Source: Dysgonamonadaceae bacterium (GTDB taxonomy: Bacteria; Bacteroidota; Bacteroidia; Bacteroidales; Azobacteroidaceae). From it: a stretch of DNA of 51,520 nucleotides. Below, piece after piece: positions 21,930 through 30,442 of the stretch (position 1 is the first letter of the stretch; every line of letters begins with the position of its first letter). The DNA is taken from NCBI GenBank assembly GCA_031256775.1, contig JAIRPX010000281.1, positions 1 to 51,520 on the forward strand, given 5' to 3'. A program made the translations under genes and the position numbers. The notes beneath the pieces are model-generated. The model made no database searches. It saw only the letters and a list, made by a program, of their open reading frames with translations, and had not been told where the DNA came from.

Positions 21930-22381
21930 TTTTTAAAAGCCCTGTCCATGTCGCGTTTGTCGTCTTTTTCCCTCAGCGACTGGCGTTTATCATACGATTT
22001 TTTTCCTTTGGCAACAGCAATCACTAATTTTATCAAACCTTTTTCATTCATGAACAGCTTGGTTGGGACAATGGTAAAACCTGTATTTTTAGACAAAGTT
22101 TCCATTTTACGGAGTTCTTTCCTGTTCAGAAGAAGTTTCCGGTCTCTGCGGGCTTCATGATTGTTGTAAGTTCCGTAAAAATATTCAGCGACATACATAT
22201 TCTTTACCCAAAGTTCATTTCTGATAAACGTACAGTAAGTATCTGTCAGTCCGGCTTTTCCCAAACGAATAGATTTTATTTCCGTTCCTGCAAGCGCTAT
22301 TCCCGCCACAAATGTTTCGATAAACTCATAATCGAAAGAAGCACGCTTGTTTTTTATTACAATATTGTTATTTGATGCCAT
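21926..22381 (-). CDS. smpB: SsrA-binding protein SmpB
   Basis: Small basic protein that brings tmRNA to stalled ribosomes in trans-translation. Motifs are [11 protein letters not shown]-like opening (here [20 protein letters not shown]), [14 protein letters not shown], and the C-terminal tail [20 protein letters not shown], which enters the mRNA channel. The length of 151 is standard. It ends 4 bp inside the cation-efflux gene and starts 4 bp after the Yip1-like gene, so translation is probably coupled. The tmRNA gene itself was not seen in this window. Confidence 0.97.
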   Translation of the reverse strand: MASNNNIVIKNKRASFDYEFIETFVAGIALAGTEIKSIRLGKAGLTDTYCTFIRNELWVKNMYVAEYFYGTYNNHEARRDRKLLLNRKELRKMETLSKNTGFTIVPTKLFMNEKGLIKLVIAVAKGKKSYDKRQSLREKDDKRDMDRAFKK

Positions 22382-22385
22382 ATTT

Positions 22386-22958
22386 TTATATTTTCATGCC
22401 AGGCATTAGCAAGTTTATCAATTGCTCAAGCGATATTGGCAAAAGCAATAAAATTATACTTGCCACGACTGTAAATTTTATGAGATATTCTTCGCGCATT
22501 TTCAAATAGCGCACAGCTCCCACCCAAATGATATAGACTGAATAAAAGACAATTAACAGAAGAGGCGACATGCTTGGACTTAAAGAACGAAGCATTGCCA
22601 CCAGATAAACCAAGACGGATGCGTAACCTATAAATCGCTCTGTTAAAAGTTTTTTATGGTCATTTTTGAATCTTGGCATTACAAATTCCGACATTATGAA
22701 TAAAGACAAATAAAAACTTCCAAAATAAACTGCAATTTGTTTAATCACTGCTTTCATAGCTATTTGCATATCAAATTTGCCAGTTTCAAAAAGCGCTCCC
22801 ACAAAAGCAAAAAGTGCAATTATCCCAAAAACCGGATGCAAATAGTTTTTGTAGAAGTTTTCATTGTCTTTTTCGTTTTTTTCAGCCAGATTATCCCATT
22901 TTTTAGTTGGTTCGGTAATCAGTCCAAAAAACAAGATAAAAATATTTTTCCACATCAA
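22386..22958 (-). CDS. Yip1-like polytopic membrane protein
   Basis: A 190-residue inner-membrane protein with five predicted hydrophobic spans (about residues 45-65, 75-100, 110-130, 135-152 and 160-185). It opens [20 protein letters not shown], followed by WDNLAEK, a pattern seen in Bacteroidota Yip1/DUF1282-like proteins. No catalytic motif is visible and function is unknown. It begins with two consecutive Met codons, so the start could be one codon later. It lies 3 bp after the lipoprotein gene and 4 bp before smpB. Family assignment is moderate. Confidence 0.7.
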   Translation of the reverse strand: MMWKNIFILFFGLITEPTKKWDNLAEKNEKDNENFYKNYLHPVFGIIALFAFVGALFETGKFDMQIAMKAVIKQIAVYFGSFYLSLFIMSEFVMPRFKNDHKKLLTERFIGYASVLVYLVAMLRSLSPSMSPLLLIVFYSVYIIWVGAVRYLKMREEYLIKFTVVASIILLLLPISLEQLINLLMPGMKI

Positions 22959-22961
22959 ATA

Positions 22962-23711
22962 TTATTTTTTTAAACTTAAAACCGTTATAGGAGAATTTCC
23001 ATAGCTACGGTAAACCGGCGCTCCGTCAACTGTTCCCGACTGATATTTGAGATTGAAATTTACATACCTGAATATAACCTCTTTATTTAAACTGTAAATA
23101 GAATCCTTTCCGTAGGCAGCAAGCATGGGATTCATATCAATTGCCTCTTCTGTGGATACAGAAGTCTTGCTGTCGCCTGAAGTTTCGTTGTCTTTTTTGG
23201 ATTTCAGGTAAACAGTATGGATTCCATTTTCATCAACAGAATCGGGATTACATATTGCTTCCAGCTTGTACAGCTGATTTGCGTTACCCTGCTGATCGGC
23301 TATAACAAATATTTTTCCATCGAAATAAATTTCTCCGAATATCTGCCGAATATTGTTGATACTGTCATTATGGTCGTCGATCATATCTCCGCCTTCAATA
23401 CGAAGTGTTCGTTTATTCAGCGGATAGATAGAAACATTAGTGGCAGTGTAGTATAAAGAGCCAGTCGGCTGATTGTCAAAATCAATAGTATAACTTGCTC
23501 TCATACAGTCGCCTTCTTTCACTTTTCCCTGCAATTCCGGCACCAAAAGAGGCTCCGGCGCATTCATTGTCAAATCCATAATTTCGGGATTATAAACCAT
23601 TACGGCATAATAGGAATATGAAGCGCGATTGCCTCCCGAATTTAAACATCCTGTGAAAATTGCCGTCATTGCCGTTAACGACATAAAAAATAATAACTTC
23701 TTTCTAATCAT
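22962..23711 (-). CDS. Lipoprotein of unknown function
   Basis: A 249-residue predicted lipoprotein. The signal peptide ends in the lipobox IFTGC (Cys about residue 22), followed by a flexible Ser/Asn-rich stretch. The body looks beta-rich (LRIEGGDMIDDHN, EIYFDGKIFVIADQQGNANQLYK) and ends in NSPITVLSLKK. It recalls NigD-like and other Bacteroidales beta-sandwich lipoproteins in size, but I could not match a family. It is the first gene of the minus-strand unit ending with the cation transporter, and it diverges from the acyltransferase pair. Confidence 0.8.
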   Translation of the reverse strand: MIRKKLLFFMSLTAMTAIFTGCLNSGGNRASYSYYAVMVYNPEIMDLTMNAPEPLLVPELQGKVKEGDCMRASYTIDFDNQPTGSLYYTATNVSIYPLNKRTLRIEGGDMIDDHNDSINNIRQIFGEIYFDGKIFVIADQQGNANQLYKLEAICNPDSVDENGIHTVYLKSKKDNETSGDSKTSVSTEEAIDMNPMLAAYGKDSIYSLNKEVIFRYVNFNLKYQSGTVDGAPVYRSYGNSPITVLSLKK

Positions 23712-23764
23712 AGCTTTAATATTTTTTTTATTAGTTTGAGAAAAAACTCATGAAATTTTTTTCA

Positions 23765-23792
23765 CAAAAGTATAAAAAAAAAGTTACCTTTG
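23765..23792. promoter_or_regulatory. Divergent -7 boxes between lipoprotein and GlsA-like genes
   Basis: On the plus strand TACCTTTG (23785-23792) stands 23 bp before the ATG at 23816. On the minus strand TACTTTTG (complement of 23765-23772) faces the lipoprotein start at 23711. The two boxes are only 12 bp apart, so the two transcription units may compete for polymerase. No clear -33 element was found for either. Confidence 0.5.
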
Positions 23793-23815
23793 CTGTATTT
23801 TTTAGTAAAATAATT

Positions 23816-24640
23816 ATGAACACGGAACAAATATTTCAAATAGACATTCATAATGTCCTGAAAAAGAAGTCGCCTCAGTTATACAAAAAGATTCCTAACT
23901 TTTTGATTAACGGTTTTACCAAATTTATCTGTTTGGACTTGTTAAATGATTTTATCGGGAAAAATTCTGATTTGAGCGGAGTTGACCTGTTGGAAAAATT
24001 TTTAGATACGAGAGGCGTATGCTTTAATATATACGGAGAAGAAAATATTCCCGTTTTTGAAAACAAGTGCATATTTGCTTCTAATCATCCTTTGGGAGGA
24101 TTGGACGGAATTTGTCTCTCTGTTATTATAGGAAAAAAATACGACAAGCGGATTCGATATTTGGTTAACGATATTTTGTATTTTATCAAGCCGTTACAAA
24201 ACATATTTGTGCCGATTAATAAACACGGCTCACAAGACCGGCAGGCGGTAGTTGCTATTAACGATGCGCTGGCTTCCGAAAACCAGATTATTACTTTTCC
24301 GGCAGGTTTATGTTCCAGGAAAATAAAAGGAAAGATAACTGATTTGGAATGGAAGAAAATGTTTGTAACAAAGGCAGTTGAATACAAACGGGATATTGTG
24401 CCGGTATATTTTGAAGCAAAAAATTCAAACTTTTTTTACACAATTGCAAACATTCGCAAGAAATTGTGCATAAAAAGTAACATAGAAATGTTACTTTTGT
24501 CGCGGGAAATGTTCAAAGCAAAGAAGACGGTATTTAATGTCTATTTTGGCAAACCCGTTTCCTGGCAAACGTTAGATTCAACCCAAACGCCTCAGCAATG
24601 GGCTAATTGGTTGAAAAAACAAGTTTATAGTATTAAATAA
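23816..24640 (+). CDS. glsA: GlsA-like O-acyltransferase (lysophospholipid-acyltransferase fold)
   Basis: PlsC/OlsA-like acyltransferase. The catalytic motif NHPLGGLDG (about residues 89-97), the basic stretch FVPINKHGS, and FPAGLCSR (motif III, about 162-169) are visible. The next gene is an OlsB/GlsB-type N-acyltransferase. This pairing is known for glycine- and ornithine-lipid synthesis in Bacteroidota, where GlsA adds the second, ester-linked acyl chain. An in-frame ATG at 23750 would place the promoter -7 box inside the coding region and add 22 unconserved residues, so 23816 is used (274 residues). Assignment to glycine lipids rather than another acylated amino acid is inference. Confidence 0.82.
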   Translation: MNTEQIFQIDIHNVLKKKSPQLYKKIPNFLINGFTKFICLDLLNDFIGKNSDLSGVDLLEKFLDTRGVCFNIYGEENIPVFENKCIFASNHPLGGLDGICLSVIIGKKYDKRIRYLVNDILYFIKPLQNIFVPINKHGSQDRQAVVAINDALASENQIITFPAGLCSRKIKGKITDLEWKKMFVTKAVEYKRDIVPVYFEAKNSNFFYTIANIRKKLCIKSNIEMLLLSREMFKAKKTVFNVYFGKPVSWQTLDSTQTPQQWANWLKKQVYSIK

Positions 24641-24659
24641 AAACTAACACGCTCGAAAT

Positions 24660-25661
24660 ATGGAAGATATTATCCTTAAAATTGACAGGGATGTTTTGAA
24701 AAAAGAACTGACTCCTGACAAGTTATTCAGAAAGACAAATAAATCAGGAAACGAGATTTATTTGTTTACGTCGCAAAATGCCCCAAACCTGATGCAAGAG
24801 GTTGGACGGCTGAGGGAAATCGCGTTTCGCTACTACGGAGGCGGTACGGGAAAGTCGATAGACATTGATGAGTTTGACATGATGGAAACGCCTTACCGAC
24901 AATTGATTGTATGGGATCCGCAGGCAGAGGAAATTTTAGGCGGCTATCGTTTTCGCTGTGGGAATGAAGTCACATTCGATCAAAATGGACAGCCTAATAA
25001 TATAGCGACAGGCGAACTGTTTCACTTTTCGCAAAAATATATTCAGACTTTCCTGCCTCAAATGGTTGAGCTGGGGCGGTCTTTCGTTTCGCTTGATTAT
25101 CAGTCTTCAAAATACGGAACGAAGGGACTGTTCGCATTAGACAATCTTTGGGATGGACTGGGGGCGCTTTCTGTGAGTGACCCCGATTTTCGCTACTTCT
25201 TCGGTAAAGTAACTATGTATAACACATATAATACGGAAGCGCGAAACATGATTCTTTTCTTTCTTGACAAATATTTCAAAGACAGGGAAGAATTAATCAC
25301 GCCAATCATTCCGCTGCAAACAGATATGGACTATGAAAAATTAGACACTCTTTTTGACAAACAGAACTATAAGGACGATTACAAAATACTTAATGCCGAA
25401 GTGCGAAAATACGGCATTAACATTCCGCCCCTGATAAGCGCCTATATGAATCTTTCTCCCAGTATGCGCGTTTTTGGCACTGCTGTAAACCAGGAATTTG
25501 GCGAAGTGGAAGAAACAGGTATTTTAATAGATTTTAATGATATATTCGAAGATAAAAAGAAAAGGCATATCGAATCATTTTTGAAAGAAAAGCCGTCGGT
25601 GATACTTTTGAAAAGGCTTCGGGGAATGATAAGCAAAAAATACAAGAAAATAATTAAATAA
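24660..25661 (+). CDS. glsB: GlsB-like N-acyltransferase (hemolysin/OlsB family)
   Basis: A 333-residue acyl-transferring GNAT-fold protein of the hemolysin-like/OlsB type. Key regions are LREIAFRYYGGGTGK (about residues 47-61), DIDEFDMMETPYRQLIVWDP, EILGGYRFR, ELGRSFVSLDYQSSKYG (about 139-155) and the long C-terminal helical part. By family it forms the amide bond between a 3-hydroxy fatty acid and glycine or ornithine, the first step of the lipid made with the upstream gene. The 19-bp gap to that gene indicates one operon. Such lipids affect envelope fitness and stress tolerance in Bacteroides. Repeat modules start almost immediately after its stop. Confidence 0.82.
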   Translation: MEDIILKIDRDVLKKELTPDKLFRKTNKSGNEIYLFTSQNAPNLMQEVGRLREIAFRYYGGGTGKSIDIDEFDMMETPYRQLIVWDPQAEEILGGYRFRCGNEVTFDQNGQPNNIATGELFHFSQKYIQTFLPQMVELGRSFVSLDYQSSKYGTKGLFALDNLWDGLGALSVSDPDFRYFFGKVTMYNTYNTEARNMILFFLDKYFKDREELITPIIPLQTDMDYEKLDTLFDKQNYKDDYKILNAEVRKYGINIPPLISAYMNLSPSMRVFGTAVNQEFGEVEETGILIDFNDIFEDKKKRHIESFLKEKPSVILLKRLRGMISKKYKKIIK

Positions 25662-25860
25662 TTAGGAATTAAGAATTATAAATTATGAATTGGCTGGCGC
25701 AACTTTCGTGCTTTCATGCCTTCGTTGCTTTCGCGCTTTGAAACCATTTTTTTAGCCCGAATGAGCTTGATTTTCATAACCGCAGGCGAGCGATAGCGTT
25801 GCCTGCGGTTAATTCGTGCATTCGTCCCTCCGTAAACAAAATATCACCGTTTTGTAACAG
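25662..25860. repeat. Mosaic repeat region with module C hairpin
   Basis: AATTAGGAATTAAGAATTAT-type 7-mer tract (about 25661-25690) is followed by GGCTGGCGCAACTTTCGTG (as at 20375). The module C hairpin at 25777-25811 has arms TAACCGCAGGC and GCCTGCGGTTA. A second copy of module C is at 34474-34508. No coding sequence is evident in 25662-25905. Confidence 0.8.
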
Positions 25861-25879
25861 AAAAGTTACATAGCAAGCC

Positions 25880-25887
25880 TACTTTTG
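25880..25887 (+). promoter_or_regulatory. -7 box upstream of the TonB receptor
   Basis: TACTTTTG matches TAnnTTTG and lies 18 bp before the ATG at 25906. TTTG at 25851-25854 is a distant -33 candidate (25-bp gap). The box overlaps an in-frame TTG (25885), which is one reason not to use that codon as the start. Confidence 0.5.
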
Positions 25888-25905
25888 CACAAAATTATTT
25901 TTCAC

Positions 25906-28698
25906 ATGTACAAAATTTGCTTGCTCATAATAGCAGAACTACTGTTTTTTCAATATCTTTCTGCTCAACCGATTAAAGGGACTATAACAGACTTCCAAAC
26001 CGGCGAGGAATTAATCGGTGCAACAATCGTCTGGAAAGAAAACCCGATAGTCGGCACGGTAAGCGGTTTAGATGGCAGCTTCCGACTGGAAAGCGCCGTC
26101 AATACCGGCACATTGATATTCCGGTATATAGGATATGAAACGTTTGAATATTCTGTTACAGGCGGCGATTCCGAATTGACCATCATGCTCAAACCGTCTG
26201 TTCGACAAATCAATGAAGTGTCTGTTTACAGTTATGCCGCCAACGATTCGGAAAACGGCGCGCGAAATATCGAAAAACTGGCAACAAGCGTTATGAACGT
26301 TGTCAGTGCAAAAGCCATTGAAATATCGCCGGATATTACGGTTGCCAATGTTGTGCAGCGTATTTCAGGCGTTACGGTCGAACGCAACAGTAGCGGAGAC
26401 GGGCAATACGCCATTCTGCGCGGGATGGACAAGCGCTATAATTATACATTGGTCAACGGCGTTAAAATTCCAAGCCCCGACAATAAGAACCGTTTTGTCC
26501 CGCTGGATATTTTCCCCTCAGAATTACTTGATCGTCTGGAAGTTACAAAAGCCCTGACAGCAGATATGGAAAGCGATGCAGTTGGTGGCGCCATCAATCT
26601 TGCGATGAAAGATGCGCCGGAAAAACAGCAGATTACCGCCAATTTATCAACCGGCTACAACGCTCTGTTTTTGGACAGGGATTTTTATTCATTCGATACA
26701 AAAGCCATTTCAAAACAGTCGCCTTATGAGGCTTACGGTGAAAGATATCCTGCTAAATCGCGCGATTTCAATAAGAATGTCATTAAAATGCAATCAGGAA
26801 ATGCGCCTCTGAATCTTTTCGGCGGATTTTCCTATGGCGACCGGTTGTTCCGTAACCGGCTGGGAATTATTGTTGCCGGAAGTTTTCAAAACAGTTATCG
26901 TGGCAGCAACAGTCTGTATTTCAGTAATACAACCGCCACGAGCGATGCATCAAACTTACCGGTTTTAACAAATAAAAACAATCGTACTTATTCCGAGCAA
27001 CAAAAGCGTTATGGACTTCATGCCAAGCTGGATTTTAGGTTCTCTCCATTGCATAAATTGCAGTGGTATAATGCTTTAATGGATTTTTCCAATATGCAGG
27101 TGCGCGACAATGAGAAAACGGAATTGAACATAGGTTATGATCCGGAAAACGGCGATTACAATCTTGGATTCGATACGCGCTTTCGCCTTACCCATCAGCA
27201 AATTATTAACAGTACATTAAAGGGTATCCATTATTTTTTGAAAAATGAGGCTTTGAAAATCGACTGGTCTGCCGTTTATTCCAAAGCATACAATGAAATT
27301 CCTGATAACAGTTCGGTTTATACCAGTGCCAGAGTGAAAGACTGGAAAATTAATTCCGTTTCTGTTGTTACGACTCCTTATGGCGCAGAACGCCGCTGGG
27401 AACATAATGACGATAAAGATTTGGCAGGATATTTCAACGCCAATTATATGCTTCTGTCGGACAGGATGAAAATGGATTTTTCCGCAGGAGGAATGTATCG
27501 CGACAAGCATCGTACCAGTTTTTACAACAGCTATCTTTTTCTTCCTTACGACGAATCCAAATCCTCCATGAACAATAATTTAATTAAGGGAACGGATTGG
27601 AATGATTACAGCGAAATCAAGTTCAATGTCTATAATCCATTCGGATCTACCGGCAATCAGTTGAATTACGACGCTTCGGAAAAAATAGCCGCAGGTTACG
27701 GACAAATCAAATTGCAATTCAGTCAGTTGCAGTTAATTCTCGGTTTGCGCATTGAAAATACCGATCAAGGATACGATCTTAAACATGCTATTGAAGGTGT
27801 GAAGAACAAGGGAAATCAGCGTTATACCGATTATTTACCAAGTTTGCACTTCAAATATTCTCCATGGAAAAACAATAATATCCGCGCTTCGTACTACAAA
27901 TCGCTCAATCGTCCCGGATTTTTTGAAATTGTTCCCTATCAGATTCTTAGTGAAGAATATACAGAAAGGGGAAATCCGGAATTAAAACATACGATAGCTC
28001 ACAATGTGGATTTTCGCTATGAGTATTTCCCGCGTCCATCGGAGCAAATTATGGTCGGACTGTTTTACAAGCGTCTTAAAAATCCCATCGAATACGGCAT
28101 TCTAATCGAAGGTCAGGGTACGTTTTACCAGCCTGTAAATTTTGGCGACGCCAACAATTACGGTGTGGAAATAGATCTTGTGAAATATTTCCATTCATTC
28201 GGAATTAAAGGCAATTATACATTTACGCAATCGCAGATAACTACCACGAAAGTGTTTAACTACAACAATCCAGATCCTTCTTCGTCGGAAAAGATACTGG
28301 TAAAAAACGTGGAACAGACACGTCCCTTGAATGGTCAAGCCAAGCACGTAGTCAATCTTTCGCTTTTGTATAAAGATACGCAAAACGGCTGGGACGGGCA
28401 GCTGGCTTTTTCTTATACCGATGATCGTCTATATGCCGTTTCCCGATATTTGGACAACGATATTTGGCAAGCCGGATATATTCAAACTGATATTTCGATT
28501 GAAAAAAAATTCAAATCCGGAATTATTGTTTTCGCGAAAGCAACCAATTTGTTGAATACGCCAATGGTTTTGTATTTGAAAAAACAGAATCCGGCGAATG
28601 AAAAAGTAAAGGACTACGAAAATTATAGCAACGGAACGTTAGTGCGCCGTGATTATTATGGACAGAACGTACAAATTGGAGTGAGATACAGGTTTTAA
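25906..28698 (+). CDS. TonB-dependent outer-membrane receptor with carboxypeptidase-like domain
   Basis: Outer-membrane active transporter. From the ATG at 25906 (930 residues) it has a signal peptide (MYKICLLIIAELLFFQYLSA), a CarboxypepD_reg-like beta domain (about 20-105, KGTITDFQTGEELIGATI), a plug (about 125-230, with VNGVKIPSP and ALTADMESDAVGGAINL) and a 22-strand-type barrel ending VQIGVRYRF with terminal Phe. No SusD-like partner follows, so this is not a classic Sus pair. The following lipoprotein and phosphatase genes suggest uptake of a phosphorylated or phosphate-bearing ligand, which is inference. A TTG start 7 codons upstream is possible but falls on the -7 promoter box. Confidence 0.93.
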   Translation: MYKICLLIIAELLFFQYLSAQPIKGTITDFQTGEELIGATIVWKENPIVGTVSGLDGSFRLESAVNTGTLIFRYIGYETFEYSVTGGDSELTIMLKPSVRQINEVSVYSYAANDSENGARNIEKLATSVMNVVSAKAIEISPDITVANVVQRISGVTVERNSSGDGQYAILRGMDKRYNYTLVNGVKIPSPDNKNRFVPLDIFPSELLDRLEVTKALTADMESDAVGGAINLAMKDAPEKQQITANLSTGYNALFLDRDFYSFDTKAISKQSPYEAYGERYPAKSRDFNKNVIKMQSGNAPLNLFGGFSYGDRLFRNRLGIIVAGSFQNSYRGSNSLYFSNTTATSDASNLPVLTNKNNRTYSEQQKRYGLHAKLDFRFSPLHKLQWYNALMDFSNMQVRDNEKTELNIGYDPENGDYNLGFDTRFRLTHQQIINSTLKGIHYFLKNEALKIDWSAVYSKAYNEIPDNSSVYTSARVKDWKINSVSVVTTPYGAERRWEHNDDKDLAGYFNANYMLLSDRMKMDFSAGGMYRDKHRTSFYNSYLFLPYDESKSSMNNNLIKGTDWNDYSEIKFNVYNPFGSTGNQLNYDASEKIAAGYGQIKLQFSQLQLILGLRIENTDQGYDLKHAIEGVKNKGNQRYTDYLPSLHFKYSPWKNNNIRASYYKSLNRPGFFEIVPYQILSEEYTERGNPELKHTIAHNVDFRYEYFPRPSEQIMVGLFYKRLKNPIEYGILIEGQGTFYQPVNFGDANNYGVEIDLVKYFHSFGIKGNYTFTQSQITTTKVFNYNNPDPSSSEKILVKNVEQTRPLNGQAKHVVNLSLLYKDTQNGWDGQLAFSYTDDRLYAVSRYLDNDIWQAGYIQTDISIEKKFKSGIIVFAKATNLLNTPMVLYLKKQNPANEKVKDYENYSNGTLVRRDYYGQNVQIGVRYRF

Positions 28699-28743
28699 AT
28701 TAGGAATTAAAAAATATTTTCAAATTAAAAGAATTAAAAAAAA

Positions 28744-30354
28744 ATGAAGAGAAAATCCTTATTATTTACGATGGCTTTATTAGCCGCAAATTGTTTTTTA
28801 TTCACAAGTTGTGAAAAAGAGAGTGAAGATCTTTCGGTGAAAGGCATTACATTGTCGCCCACCATGCTAACGCTTAAACCTGGCGAATCGCAAACGATTA
28901 CGGTTACGATTTTTCCGGAAAATGCAACCAATAAGAATGTTAAATGGTCGAGTAGCGCTTCCGAGATTGCAAGCATAAGTGAAAATGGAGAAGTAACAGC
29001 CGTTAAATTGGGTTCAGCTACGATTACCGCTACTACTGAAGACGGCGGAGAAAAAGCAACCGTTTCTGTTTCTGTTGTCGCTAATGATCCTGAAACCGTA
29101 GGAGAAAAAGGTAAAACAACTCCGGTAAACGGTATTTGGAAAAAATACACTGCAATAAATGTTGCCGGTCAGATTTATGTTCCTTCGGGACAGTCTTTGA
29201 TTGTCGAAGAAGGCGTGGAAGTAATAATCAACGCCGATGCTCAGGACAACAGCAACACAAAGATCGAATTTATTATAGAAGGTAGCTTGTATTGCTACGG
29301 AACGTCCGGCGCGCCCGTCACATTTACCGTTCCATCCGGTAATCGCGACGAAAAAACTACAGGACGTTATTGGGGCGGCATTATCGGCAGTTCCACCTGT
29401 TCGGAAATCCTGCTCGACAACGTATTAGTTGAATACACGGGCGCAATTACTACCACTGCATCGCCTTCCGTTACCAAAGGTCTTTTCAAAGCTGGCGGCG
29501 GCGAAGGCATGGTGGCTTTCAACACTAACAATCCGAAGGGAAAATATGTGATAACCAATTCTATTTTCCGCTATACGGGCGAAGATGCAATTTATGTGCA
29601 GGGCGGCGAATGTATTTTTACTAATAACCTGTTTTATGCGGTTGGTAATGAAGGCGGTGAAGCGATTAATGTGAAAGCCGGTTGCAAGGTTGACGCTGCT
29701 TTCAATGTTATGTACAGTCCCAACACGAATGCATTCAAATTGTCCAATTCGGGCGTTGGCGGCGATCGCTACCAGGCGCAAATCAATGCTTACAACAATA
29801 CGATTATCAATGCCGGTTGGCGACGCGATCCGGGCAAACCCAAAGGCGGTTCGATTTGGGCAGAAGGCGGTTTGGTAAATATCTTCAACAACTTGATTGT
29901 GAACTGCATGTTCGGAGCAAAAGCGCCTAATTTCGGGAAAGGCGGAGAAGAAGGCGTTGTCGTCGAAAGTGTGATTGATTATAATTTCTATGCTTCTGGA
30001 ACGGCAGAAAGTAATGTTACTCAGCATCAGGAAAATGGCACGAAAACGGCTTTTGACGGATTCAAGCCCGGCGTAAAAGATGTGGTTTACGGCGCTCATG
30101 ATGTACGTGGAAGCGCTCAGGGCGCTAATGATCCGCAGTTTGTAAATTTTCCGTTTCTTACCAATCCGCCGCTGGATTTCAAATATAACGAATCGTGGAA
30201 TCTGCATTTGCAGGCAAGTTCTCCGGCATTGAACGCCAGTATCGTGAAAACCGGCTTTACTCCGTATTTCAGCGCTTCAGGTTTGGTTTTGAATAACAAT
30301 ACGTACAAATCGCCTGTTCCTGCCGCTTATTTTGGCGCTTTTGGACAGAATTAA
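28744..30354 (+). CDS. Lipoprotein with Ig-like (Big_2) domain and right-handed beta-helix
   Basis: A 536-residue surface lipoprotein. The signal peptide ends in LFTSC (Cys about residue 22). A bacterial Ig-like Big_2 domain covers about 33-112 (ITLSPTMLTLKPGESQTITV, WSSSASEIASIS). The rest looks like a right-handed parallel beta-helix with repeating Asn/Gly-rich rungs (for example FIIEGSLYCYGTSGAPVTF, NNLFYAVGNEGGEAINVKAG, NAYNNTIINAG). It ends in AAYFGAFGQN and has no T9SS C-terminal domain. It probably acts as a binding or glycan/polymer-handling partner of the upstream receptor, 45 bp away. The ligand is unknown. A hairpin follows at 30385. Confidence 0.85.
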   Translation: MKRKSLLFTMALLAANCFLFTSCEKESEDLSVKGITLSPTMLTLKPGESQTITVTIFPENATNKNVKWSSSASEIASISENGEVTAVKLGSATITATTEDGGEKATVSVSVVANDPETVGEKGKTTPVNGIWKKYTAINVAGQIYVPSGQSLIVEEGVEVIINADAQDNSNTKIEFIIEGSLYCYGTSGAPVTFTVPSGNRDEKTTGRYWGGIIGSSTCSEILLDNVLVEYTGAITTTASPSVTKGLFKAGGGEGMVAFNTNNPKGKYVITNSIFRYTGEDAIYVQGGECIFTNNLFYAVGNEGGEAINVKAGCKVDAAFNVMYSPNTNAFKLSNSGVGGDRYQAQINAYNNTIINAGWRRDPGKPKGGSIWAEGGLVNIFNNLIVNCMFGAKAPNFGKGGEEGVVVESVIDYNFYASGTAESNVTQHQENGTKTAFDGFKPGVKDVVYGAHDVRGSAQGANDPQFVNFPFLTNPPLDFKYNESWNLHLQASSPALNASIVKTGFTPYFSASGLVLNNNTYKSPVPAAYFGAFGQN

Positions 30355-30384
30355 TAATTTTGCGAAATAAAATCCCTTTTCAAG

Positions 30385-30417
30385 AACTTTCCATTGTTTT
30401 TAAAAACATGGAAAGTT
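30385..30417 (+). terminator. Hairpin between beta-helix lipoprotein and phosphatase genes
   Basis: AACTTTCCA (30385-30393) pairs with TGGAAAGTT (30409-30417), and TGTTTTT (30395-30401) pairs with AAAAACA (30402-30408), with one bulged T. It is 30 bp after one stop and 25 bp before the next ATG. It could be an attenuating terminator or an mRNA-stability element that sets the ratio of the two products. Confidence 0.55.
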
Positions 30418-30442
30418 TAAATAATTTAAAACATAAAAAAAC

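Noticed and set aside
21926-22381. tmRNA gene expected near smpB
   Set aside because: No alanine-tRNA-like ends or tag-coding frame were recognised in the flanking non-coding sequence.
29425-30207. Antisense frame (260 codons) opposite the beta-helix lipoprotein
   Set aside because: It overlaps a well-supported repetitive beta-helix gene, has no start context and matches no known motif.
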